This document shows positions 1 through 5,160 of a stretch of 6,339 bases of DNA, one piece after another. The DNA is taken from NCBI GenBank assembly GCA_020062605.1, contig JAGUWA010000171.1, positions 1-6,339 on the forward strand, read 5' to 3'. A program made the position numbers and the translations under genes. The DNA comes from Parvibaculum sp. (GTDB lineage: Bacteria > Pseudomonadota > Alphaproteobacteria > Parvibaculales > Parvibaculaceae). How positions within the stretch are numbered: the first letter of the stretch is position 1; each line of letters begins with the position of its first letter. The notes beneath the pieces were generated by a model that had not been told where the DNA came from, searched no databases, and saw nothing but the letters and a program-made list of their open reading frames with translations.

Positions 1-1
1 C

Positions 2-163
2 TTCAACCTGCCGACGGTGGCCGAGTGGGTCAGCAACGCCGAGGAGGTCGAAATGCTGAGGCAGTTCGGCGTCGAGTACCTGCAGGGCTTCTATCTCGGC
101 GAGCCGGCTCTGTCGCTGCCGGGCTCGGTGCACGGCATTGCCGACCGCCGCACCGTCGCCTGA
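2..163 (+). CDS. EAL-domain protein, C-terminal fragment (putative c-di-GMP phosphodiesterase)
   Basis: Only the last 53 codons of the gene are in the window; it enters from the left edge in the frame beginning at base 2 and stops with TGA at 161-163. The visible protein contains FNLPTVAEWV, then LRQFGVEYLQGFYLGEPA. This matches the end of EAL domains, where a conserved 'VA(E)xVE...L...Gvd..QGyy...P' stretch forms the last helix and strand of the TIM barrel. EAL proteins hydrolyse the second messenger cyclic di-GMP, and many also carry GGDEF, PAS or other sensor domains. None of the catalytic residues (the EAL motif and metal ligands) lie in this fragment, so activity and upstream domains cannot be judged. 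A 16-residue tail follows the domain. The stop lies 3 bp from the stop of the convergent phaR gene. The EAL assignment is fairly sure; the phosphodiesterase function is inferred. Confidence 0.8.
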   Translation, partial: FNLPTVAEWVSNAEEVEMLRQFGVEYLQGFYLGEPALSLPGSVHGIADRRTVA

Positions 164-166
164 TCG

Positions 167-796
167 TCACTTCTTTTTCGACAGGGCCTCGAGCTGGGCC
201 TGCATCTGCGAAATCTGCTTCTTGAGCTCGTCGAGCTCGTCCTCGCGTTCTTCGCCAGCTTCGGGTGCGTCCGGGCTCTTTTCAGTCGCTTGCTGGTTCT
301 TCGCGGTGCGTTCGGCCGTGCCGCCCGGAGCCCTGAAAGGCGAGAACATGCGCATGGCATTGTCGAACATTTCCAGATTGTGACGGATCTGATCCTCGAA
401 CTGGCTCAACCGCTCCCTGCCGCCGAGCACGTTCGTGACACGGTGCCGCAGCTTTTCCTGCTCCTTCGAGAAGCTGTTCATGCTCATTTCGAGGTAGGAG
501 GGGATAAAGCTCTGCAGGCTGTCGCCGTAAAAGCGGATGAGCTGCCGGAGGAAGTTAATCGGCAGGAGATTCTGCCCCTTGCCCTCTTCCTCGAAGATAA
601 TCTGGGTAAGTACCGAGCGGGTGATATCGTCGCCGGTCTTTGCGTCCCGAACCACGAACTCCTTGCTCTGCTTCACCATTTCACACAGGTGGTCGAGCGT
701 CACATAGCTCGACGTCGCGGTGTTATAGAGCCGCCTGTTCGCGTATTTCTTGATAACGATGACATCATCGTCCGTGGATGAGGTCTTTTTTGCCAC
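167..796 (-). CDS. phaR: Polyhydroxyalkanoate synthesis repressor PhaR (AniA family)
   Basis: PhaR is a DNA-binding repressor that also binds PHB granules. In characterised alphaproteobacteria such as Paracoccus and Rhodobacter it represses phasin and its own gene until polymer titrates it away; the rhizobial homologue was named AniA. The 209-residue protein opens with the hallmark KKYANRRLYNT (residues 16-26). This belongs to the N-terminal DNA-binding domain (about 13-73), which continues through DITRSVLTQIIFEE. A PHB-accumulation regulatory domain follows (about 76-116, LLPINFLRQLIRFYG). The C-terminus (about 181-209) is charged with heptad-like spacing and probably forms a coiled coil. 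I chose the GTG at 796-794 because it is preceded by GGGA five bases upstream and gives the 'VAKK' beginning and usual length. A longer frame upstream exists but encodes nothing family-like and runs through the repeat region. The gene is divergent from phaA, which supports a local regulatory role. Confidence 0.93.
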   Translation of the reverse strand: MAKKTSSTDDDVIVIKKYANRRLYNTATSSYVTLDHLCEMVKQSKEFVVRDAKTGDDITRSVLTQIIFEEEGKGQNLLPINFLRQLIRFYGDSLQSFIPSYLEMSMNSFSKEQEKLRHRVTNVLGGRERLSQFEDQIRHNLEMFDNAMRMFSPFRAPGGTAERTAKNQQATEKSPDAPEAGEEREDELDELKKQISQMQAQLEALSKKK

Positions 797-815
797 GGCT
801 GTCCCATCTCTCGTT

Positions 816-840
816 TTGCAATGTTGTCTTGCAATGTTGT
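816..840. repeat. Tandem 12-bp direct repeat TTGCAATGTTGT upstream of phaR
   Basis: Two exact copies of TTGCAATGTTGT lie at 816-827 and 829-840, one base apart (13-bp period). They begin 20 bp upstream of the phaR GTG start. Each copy contains the palindromic core TTGCAA. PhaR proteins of Paracoccus and Rhodobacter are reported to bind TGC-rich sites, so these may be autoregulatory operators. That role is an inference; the repeat itself is directly visible. Confidence 0.6.
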
Positions 841-869
841 TGGGCGGGCCCACCTTTGCGACCGGTGAC

Positions 870-884
870 GGCAACTTGCCGCAA
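870..884. promoter_or_regulatory. Overlapping TTGC/GCAA palindromes, candidate PhaR operator
   Basis: GGCAA-C-TTGCC (870-880) is a perfect inverted repeat. It overlaps TTGC-C-GCAA (876-884), a second perfect one. Together they form alternating GCAA/TTGC half-sites in the phaR-phaA spacer. A role as a PhaR binding site is inferred from the TGC-rich sites described for the family and from position; no binding data are implied. Confidence 0.4.
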
Positions 885-927
885 CGGTCCCTTGCCCCCT
901 GTCATTCGGCATTGTGACGCGGTATTG

Positions 928-940
928 TTGCGCTGCGCAA
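928..940. promoter_or_regulatory. Perfect palindrome TTGCGC-T-GCGCAA, candidate PhaR operator
   Basis: The 13-bp sequence is a perfect inverted repeat with six-base arms around a single central T. It lies roughly midway between the divergent phaR and phaA starts. A GCAT-N4-ATGC inverted repeat (946-957) follows within six bases. Its TGC-rich make-up matches what is described for PhaR operators, and its central position would allow one bound repressor to affect both directions. The function is inferred. Confidence 0.45.
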
Positions 941-945
941 GTCCC

Positions 946-957
946 GCATTGCGATGC
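946..957. promoter_or_regulatory. Inverted repeat GCAT-N4-ATGC in the phaR-phaA spacer
   Basis: GCAT (946-949) and ATGC (954-957) are inverted copies around TGCG. The element sits five bases after the TTGCGC/GCGCAA palindrome and could be a second half of a composite operator. It is short, so chance occurrence is possible. Confidence 0.25.
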
Positions 958-1027
958 ACCGAAAACAGTGTTACCGGCCGGTCCCGCGCTTGCCGGGCTG
1001 TCGCGTATAGCGGGGTCATACAGTTCT

Positions 1028-1045
1028 CCGGCCTGTACAGGCCGG
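1028..1045. promoter_or_regulatory. Perfect 18-bp palindrome just upstream of the phaA ribosome binding site
   Basis: CCGGCCTGT-ACAGGCCGG is a perfect dyad of 18 bp with no mismatches. It ends five bases before the GGGAG ribosome binding site (1051-1055) of phaA. As DNA it could be an operator. If transcribed, it can fold as a 7-bp GC-rich stem (CCGGCCU/AGGCCGG) with a GUAC loop beside the Shine-Dalgarno sequence. It differs from the TTGC/GCAA sites nearby, so it may serve another factor or act at the RNA level. There is no run of T after it, so it is not a typical terminator. Confidence 0.5.
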
Positions 1046-1050
1046 TTCCA

Positions 1051-1055
1051 GGGAG
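1051..1055 (+). promoter_or_regulatory. Ribosome binding site of phaA
   Basis: GGGAG lies six bases before the ATG at 1062 and fixes that start. The strong 18-bp palindrome sits directly upstream of it. Confidence 0.7.
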
Positions 1056-1061
1056 CAAGCC

Positions 1062-2249
1062 ATGAGCAAATCCGGTACCGAGGTGGTCATTGTCGGCGCG
1101 GCGCGTACGCCCGTTGGCTCTTTCAACGGCGCTTTGTCGAGCCTGCCCGCGCATGAACTCGGCCGGATCGCGATCTCCGCCGCTATCGAGCGGGCGGGCG
1201 TCGGGAAGGCCGACGTCTCGGAAGTCATCCTCGGTCAGATCCTTCAGGCGGGCCAGGGCCAGAACCCGGCCAGGCAGGCCTCCGTCAATGCCGGCATTCC
1301 CGTCGAAGTGCCGGCCTGGAGCGTGAACCAGCTCTGCGGTTCGGGCCTGCGCGCCGTCGCGCTCGGCCATCAGGCGATCGTCAATGGCGACAGCGAGGTC
1401 GTGGTGGCGGGCGGTCAGGAAAGCATGAGCCAGGCGCAGCACGCTGCCTATCTGCGCGCCGGCAACAAGATGGGATCGGTCGAGTTCGTCGACACCATGA
1501 TCAGGGACGGGCTCTGGGATGCCTTCAACGGCTATCACATGGGCCAGACCGCGGAAAACGTCGCCGCGCGCTGGCAGATCACGCGTGACGAGCAGGATGC
1601 CTTCGCCGTTGCCTCGCAGAACAAGGCCGAGGCCGCGCAGAAGGCCGGGCGTTTCAAGGACGAGATCGCGCCGGTCACCATCAAGTCGCGCAAGGGCGAA
1701 ACGACTATCGACAATGACGAGTTCATCAAGCACGGCGTGACGCTTGAGGGCATTCAGGGCCTGAAGCCTGCCTTCCAGAGGGACGGCGGCACGGTCACGG
1801 CGGCGAACGCGTCCGGCATCAATGATGGCGCGGCGGCGGTCGTGCTGATGAGTGCGGATCGCGCGGCGAAGGAAGGCCGCAAGGTACTTGGCCGGATCGT
1901 CTCCTGGGCGCAGGCGGGCGTCGACCCCGCCGTCATGGGGACGGGTCCGATCCCGGCCTCGCGGGCGGCGCTCAAGAAAGCGGGCTGGACCGTCGACGAT
2001 CTCGACCTCGTCGAGGCGAACGAAGCTTTTGCGGCGCAGGCACTGGCGGTCAACAAGGATCTCGGCTGGAATCCGGAGATCGTCAACGTGAATGGCGGTG
2101 CCATTTCCATCGGCCATCCGATCGGCGCATCCGGCGCTCGTGTCTTCGTGACGCTGCTTCATGAAATGGAGAAGCGCAATGCGAAGAAAGGGCTTGCCAC
2201 GCTCTGCATCGGCGGCGGCATGGGTATAGCCCTCTGCGTCGAGCGCTGA
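1062..2249 (+). CDS. phaA: Acetyl-CoA acetyltransferase (biosynthetic beta-ketothiolase)
   Basis: This enzyme condenses two acetyl-CoA into acetoacetyl-CoA, the first committed step of polyhydroxybutyrate synthesis, in the cytoplasm. The 395-residue length matches the biosynthetic thiolase family (Zoogloea PhaA is about 392). All thiolase signatures are present. The nucleophilic Cys92 lies in NQLCGSGLRAV, NEAF is at 320-323, and His352 is in GHPIGASGAR. Cys382 lies in LCIGGGMG, next to the C-terminal ALCVER end. The start is the ATG after GGGAG. phaB follows 45 bp downstream on the same strand, so the two form a phaAB operon. The divergent phaR and the palindrome-rich spacer suggest local control. 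The same fold also works in acetoacetyl-CoA breakdown, since the reaction is reversible, but the neighbours favour the PHB role. I see no frameshift or missing catalytic residue. Confidence 0.96.
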   Translation: MSKSGTEVVIVGAARTPVGSFNGALSSLPAHELGRIAISAAIERAGVGKADVSEVILGQILQAGQGQNPARQASVNAGIPVEVPAWSVNQLCGSGLRAVALGHQAIVNGDSEVVVAGGQESMSQAQHAAYLRAGNKMGSVEFVDTMIRDGLWDAFNGYHMGQTAENVAARWQITRDEQDAFAVASQNKAEAAQKAGRFKDEIAPVTIKSRKGETTIDNDEFIKHGVTLEGIQGLKPAFQRDGGTVTAANASGINDGAAAVVLMSADRAAKEGRKVLGRIVSWAQAGVDPAVMGTGPIPASRAALKKAGWTVDDLDLVEANEAFAAQALAVNKDLGWNPEIVNVNGGAISIGHPIGASGARVFVTLLHEMEKRNAKKGLATLCIGGGMGIALCVER

Positions 2250-2294
2250 AGGTTTCCGCAGGTTAACGACGTTTCAGGACGAGGATATCCGACA

Positions 2295-3020
2295 ATGACC
2301 AAAGTTGCGCTCGTAACGGGCGGTACGCGCGGCATCGGCGCCGCAATCTCGCTGGCACTGAAGAACGCCGGCTACAAGGTGGCCGCAAACTATGCCGGCA
2401 ATGACGAGGCGGCCGCCGCCTTTTCGAAGGAGCATGGCGTCAATGTCTACAAGTGGAATGTGGGCGACTATGATTCCTGCGTGAAGGGTATCGCCGCCGT
2501 CGAAGCGGAACTCGGCCCCGTCGACGTGCTCGTGAACAATGCGGGGATTACGCGTGACGGTATGCTGCACAAGATGACGCCGGCGCAGTGGCGCGAAGTC
2601 ATGGCGGTCGATCTCGATTCCATGTTCAACATGTGCCAGCCGCTCATCAACGGCATGCGCGAGCGCGGCTTCGGGCGCATCGTCAACATCTCCTCGATCA
2701 ACGGCCAGAAGGGCCAGATGGGGCAGACGAACTATTCGGCGGCGAAGGCGGGCGTCATCGGCTTCACCAAGGCACTGGCGCAGGAAGTTGCGCGCAAGGG
2801 CGTGACGGTGAACTGCATCGCGCCGGGCTATATCGATACCGACATGGTGGCGGCGGTACCGGAGAAGGTGCTCGAAGGGATTATCGCGACGATCCCGGTC
2901 GGCCGTCTCGGCAAGGCGGAGGAGATCGCGCATTGCGTCGTCTTCCTCGCCGACGAGAAGGCGAGCTTCGTCACCGGCGCGACGATCACGGCGAATGGCG
3001 CGCAATATATCGCTGGATAA
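2295..3020 (+). CDS. phaB: Acetoacetyl-CoA reductase (NADPH-dependent SDR)
   Basis: PhaB reduces acetoacetyl-CoA to (R)-3-hydroxybutyryl-CoA, the substrate of PHB synthase. The 241-residue protein is a classical short-chain dehydrogenase. The nucleotide-binding TGGTRGIG is at 8-15 and NNAG at 81-84. Catalytic Ser134 sits in NISSINGQKGQ, and Tyr147 and Lys151 in YSAAK. INGQKGQxGQTNYSAAKAG is typical of PhaB and separates it from FabG. The catalytic-tetrad Asn seen in Cupriavidus PhaB (WDAVIDTNLTS) is replaced by Asp106 here (WREVMAVDLDS). Related alphaproteobacterial enzymes may share this. The start ATG has GAGGA (2281-2285) nine bases upstream. It is cotranscribed with phaA and ends 24 bp before a strong terminator hairpin. 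The synthase phaC is not in the window and must be elsewhere. Confidence 0.95.
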   Translation: MTKVALVTGGTRGIGAAISLALKNAGYKVAANYAGNDEAAAAFSKEHGVNVYKWNVGDYDSCVKGIAAVEAELGPVDVLVNNAGITRDGMLHKMTPAQWREVMAVDLDSMFNMCQPLINGMRERGFGRIVNISSINGQKGQMGQTNYSAAKAGVIGFTKALAQEVARKGVTVNCIAPGYIDTDMVAAVPEKVLEGIIATIPVGRLGKAEEIAHCVVFLADEKASFVTGATITANGAQYIAG

Positions 3021-3043
3021 GAAAACCGCAGGCGAATGCAGAG

Positions 3044-3071
3044 ACGCCCCGGATCTTGTCCGGGGCGTTTT
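3044..3071 (+). terminator. Rho-independent terminator of phaAB
   Basis: ACGCCCCGGA (3044-3053) pairs perfectly with TCCGGGGCGT (3059-3068) around a five-base loop, followed by TTTT (3068-3071). It starts 24 bp after the phaB stop and lies just beyond the stop of the convergent DUF882 gene. The minus-strand side has only a weak T-poor tail. It is therefore best for the plus strand, but may also slow transcripts coming from the right. Confidence 0.85.
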
Positions 3072-3074
3072 CGT

Positions 3075-3716
3075 TCAGCCTGCCTCTTTTTCTGCTTCCG
3101 CCTGCAGGCGGTCGTACTCCTCGTCGCGGCCCGGCCGCGGCATGCCGGGATAGCGCCAGCTATCCGGCGGTCCGATATCGACATGGGCATAGGGCGTCTT
3201 TGTCGGATAGAAGCCTGCGCCGCCTTTCCCGAGCTTTTTCGCCACGCGGTAGACCTCCTCTGGATCGAGGAAATCCTGCGTGATGTCCATGGCCATGCCA
3301 CGCATGTGGAAGCTGCCGGGATCGACGCCATTGCCGCGCCGGAAGAGCCAGTCATTCGTCTCGGGCGAACGATAGCCCGACATGGCGTAGATCGGGTTCT
3401 TCGAGCGCGTATTCGCGTCGATCTCCCAGAGAAGGTCGAGCAGTCCCGGATGGACGTCATGCACGTCGCCGGTACGCAGGTCGCGCATGAACCAGGAAAC
3501 GCGCTTCAGCGCGTCTTCTTCGTAACCCTTGTCCGTCCAATAGGTGACGGTGAGTTTTTCGCCTGAATTGAGGCTCTGGAGGCGAAGCGTCCGCTTGTGA
3601 GGAGCGTCCGCGCGGACCAATGCGGGCGCCGCGAGGAGGCCGGCAGCGCCGAGACCGAGCGCCAGCGTCTTGCGGCGTGTCGGCAGAAATCGTCCCGGTG
3701 CGGATGTTGCTGTCAT
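3075..3716 (-). CDS. Tat-exported DUF882/YcbK-like (peptidase M15-fold) protein, putative murein endopeptidase
   Basis: The 213-residue protein begins with an n-region carrying a twin arginine (TRRKTLALG, Arg14-Arg15), then a hydrophobic stretch to about residue 34 and an ALVRADA end. This is a likely Tat or similar export signal. The mature part has the DUF882/M15 pattern: SGYRSPETN (113-121), HxxGxAxD with His137 and Asp144, and HVD with His178. These are the expected zinc ligands. The family includes E. coli YcbK (MepK), a murein endopeptidase reported to cleave 3-3 cross-links. A peptidoglycan role here is inferred from that. It lies 9 bp after the polysaccharide deacetylase gene on the same strand. 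No clear Shine-Dalgarno precedes the ATG, so translation may be coupled to the upstream gene. The C-terminus is acidic and charged and overlaps no other gene. Confidence 0.87.
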   Translation of the reverse strand: MTATSAPGRFLPTRRKTLALGLGAAGLLAAPALVRADAPHKRTLRLQSLNSGEKLTVTYWTDKGYEEDALKRVSWFMRDLRTGDVHDVHPGLLDLLWEIDANTRSKNPIYAMSGYRSPETNDWLFRRGNGVDPGSFHMRGMAMDITQDFLDPEEVYRVAKKLGKGGAGFYPTKTPYAHVDIGPPDSWRYPGMPRPGRDEEYDRLQAEAEKEAG

Positions 3717-3725
3717 GGCAAGAGA

Positions 3726-4613
3726 CTACTGAAGGGCGGTTGCGGGCTCAAGGGACGGCTTCAAGACTGCGGTTTCCGGTTCTTCGTCTCGTATGTCCAC
3801 GCGGCGGACGGCACCGATCAGCGGGTCGCGCGAGGCGGCGGCCAGTTCACGTGCGCCTTCCTCCGGCACAAGCTGAGCGAAACTGTATCCATCTGCCCGA
3901 AGTGCGGCGATCAGCGAGGAAAGCATCTCCGCCGTGCGCGGTTTGGTGTCGTGAAGGATCAGAATGCCGCGGCCCACAGAGGCGATATTCCGAAGCGCCC
4001 GGGTGCGCACCTGCGCGGCGCTGATCGATCTCCAGTCGTCGGCGCCGAATTCGCAGGAAAGGGTCGCGATATTGCGCTCGCCCAGCCAGGCCATAAGGGG
4101 CTTGCTGTCATTGAGGCCGGGAAAGCGGAAAAAGGGCGCGAGCCTATCGCGGTCTTCCTCCGGCGCGGTTGCAAGTGCCAGCTCGACGGCGGCAAAGCCC
4201 TGCCGGATCTGGCGCCGGGCGCTTTCGAGCGAGAAATGGCGAAGATTGTTCGGATGAGACCAGGTGTGGGTGCCGATCGTGTGTCCGCGCGCTGCCACCT
4301 CGCGCACGATCTCGGGATGCTTCTGCGCATGGATGCCGACCATGAAAAAAGTCGCCTTCACGCAATGCCGGTCCAGAATGTCGAGAATGGCAGGAGTGGT
4401 TTCGGGGTTGGGGCCGTCGTCGAAGGTGAGCGCGACCTCCTTCGGTCCAAGTCCCGCCGAGCGGGCATATTGCATGCCGCCATAGGCGGGGCCGCCTTTC
4501 GCCGGAACCGCAACCACGGATGTTTCGGCGGGGCAGGCCGTTTCCGCACGCGCAGGCAGGCTCGCGCAGAAGAGCGCGGCAAGAATGCCCAAAGCGGCGA
4601 GAACGGATTTCAC
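3726..4613 (-). CDS. Secreted polysaccharide deacetylase (NodB homology, carbohydrate esterase 4)
   Basis: Carbohydrate esterase family 4 enzymes remove N- or O-acetyl groups from chitin oligomers, peptidoglycan or exopolysaccharide, using a divalent metal. The 295-residue protein has a signal peptide (1-23, hydrophobic core then ARA-E). All NodB motifs follow: TFDDGP (63-68, with Asp65 and Asp66), HTWSH with metal ligands His116 and His120, and RFPG (163-166). DDW (192-194) and LILHDT with His221 complete the set. It therefore looks active and periplasmic or secreted. A tail of about 45 residues after the domain is not recognised. The start is GTG (4613-4611), preceded by a G-rich GGGGGG at 4620-4625. 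It was chosen because it opens directly into a signal peptide (MKSVLAALGI). The DUF882 gene follows 9 bp later. The substrate is unknown; Nod-factor synthesis is unlikely because no nod genes are nearby. Confidence 0.92.
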   Translation of the reverse strand: MKSVLAALGILAALFCASLPARAETACPAETSVVAVPAKGGPAYGGMQYARSAGLGPKEVALTFDDGPNPETTPAILDILDRHCVKATFFMVGIHAQKHPEIVREVAARGHTIGTHTWSHPNNLRHFSLESARRQIRQGFAAVELALATAPEEDRDRLAPFFRFPGLNDSKPLMAWLGERNIATLSCEFGADDWRSISAAQVRTRALRNIASVGRGILILHDTKPRTAEMLSSLIAALRADGYSFAQLVPEEGARELAAASRDPLIGAVRRVDIRDEEPETAVLKPSLEPATALQ

Positions 4614-4721
4614 CTTCAGCCCCCCACGGACCGGCGATCGTCACATCAGATCACAGTCTAGCGGGATAGCGGCGTCCGGCCAGCGCAGGGCGGCAACAGA
4701 GCCACCGAAAAGCGACGAGGG
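4614..4721. other. 108-bp intergenic gap between cupin and deacetylase genes
   Basis: This gap separates the stop of the DUF985 gene (TAA at 4724-4722) from the GTG start of the deacetylase. It is the only sizeable break in the four-gene minus-strand run, so a promoter for the deacetylase-DUF882 pair may lie here. I cannot pick out convincing -35/-10 boxes and see no hairpin with a T-run. Two TGTGA words on the minus strand (around 4640-4655) are direct rather than inverted repeats. Confidence 0.4.
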
Positions 4722-5159
4722 TTAACCCGCCGGGTGCCAGCCGGGTTCGGCCATTTCAAAGCCGGCGAACTCGAATCCGGGCGCCACCGTGCAGCCGACC
4801 AGCGTCCAGAGGCCAAGCGGTTCCGCCGCCTGCCAAACTCTCGCCGGAACGACGAGCTGCGGTCGCTCCCCTGCGTCGAGGTTCTGTCCGAGCAACAGCG
4901 TTTCCGGCGCCCGGCCTTCCTCGTAGCGCGACAGCGCCAAGGGTCCACCCGCATACCAGTGCCAGATTTCAGCCGCATCGACGCGGTGCCAGTGCGAACG
5001 CTCGCCTTCCTTCAAAAGGTAATAGATGGCGGTCGAATGGGCGCGGTCCCCTGCCGGATCGCGGAACGTCTCCGCGAAGTAGCCGCCTTCGGGGTGCGGC
5101 TCCATGCCGAGGAGGTCGATGATGGCGTCGGCGTCCATGCCGGCGTCGAATGAGGCCAT
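4722..5159 (-). CDS. DUF985 (cupin_5) family cupin protein
   Basis: This is a 145-residue single-domain cupin of the DUF985 family. Signature segments are PHPEGGYFAETFR (21-33), STAIYYLL (42-49) and SHWHRVDAAEIWHWYAG (55-71). Late segments are PARVWQA (106-111) and GCTVAPGFEFAGFE (122-135). His56, His58 and Glu64 are placed like cupin metal or ligand residues. The family resembles double-stranded beta-helix epimerases and isomerases, but the biochemical role of most members is unknown, so I give no function. The ATG at 5159-5157 was chosen because it falls one base after the gloB stop (TGACATG), and the family fold begins about 10 residues later. AAGGA, about 11 bases upstream inside the gloB end, is a usable if distant ribosome binding site. 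The gene is almost certainly translated from the gloB transcript. A longer in-frame extension upstream lies entirely in gloB and is arginine-rich shadow sequence. Confidence 0.9.
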   Translation of the reverse strand: MASFDAGMDADAIIDLLGMEPHPEGGYFAETFRDPAGDRAHSTAIYYLLKEGERSHWHRVDAAEIWHWYAGGPLALSRYEEGRAPETLLLGQNLDAGERPQLVVPARVWQAAEPLGLWTLVGCTVAPGFEFAGFEMAEPGWHPAG

Positions 5160-5160
5160 G

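Noticed and set aside
797..874. N-terminally extended phaR starting upstream at a TTG codon
   Set aside because: The extension translates the direct repeats and part of the operator-like region, has no family similarity, and would exceed the usual PhaR length. The GTG at 796 has a better site.
990..1011. Promoter for phaA from TTGCCG and TATAGC
   Set aside because: The spacing is only about 10 bp, too short for a sigma-70 type promoter. No better pair was found by eye.
765..2162. Long minus-strand open frame opposite phaA
   Set aside because: It lies antisense to an intact thiolase, is rich in Arg, Asp and Gly as expected of a high-GC shadow frame, shows no known domain, and also overlaps phaR.
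4560..4570. Cys16 of the deacetylase as a lipobox cysteine
   Set aside because: The preceding residues are A-L-F, with Phe at -1, which does not fit a lipobox. A normal cleavage after ARA is more likely.
4638..4657. CRP-like site upstream of the deacetylase
   Set aside because: The two TGTGA words are direct repeats, not the inverted TGTGA-N6-TCACA pattern.
3597..4661. Long plus-strand open frame opposite the deacetylase
   Set aside because: The opposite strand has a signal peptide and every NodB motif. This frame has no recognisable motif and runs across two real genes and a gap.
4725..4735. ACCCG-C-CGGGT inverted repeat at the end of the cupin gene
   Set aside because: It lies in coding sequence, has a one-base centre and is not followed by a T-run. 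Such short GC dyads are common by chance here.
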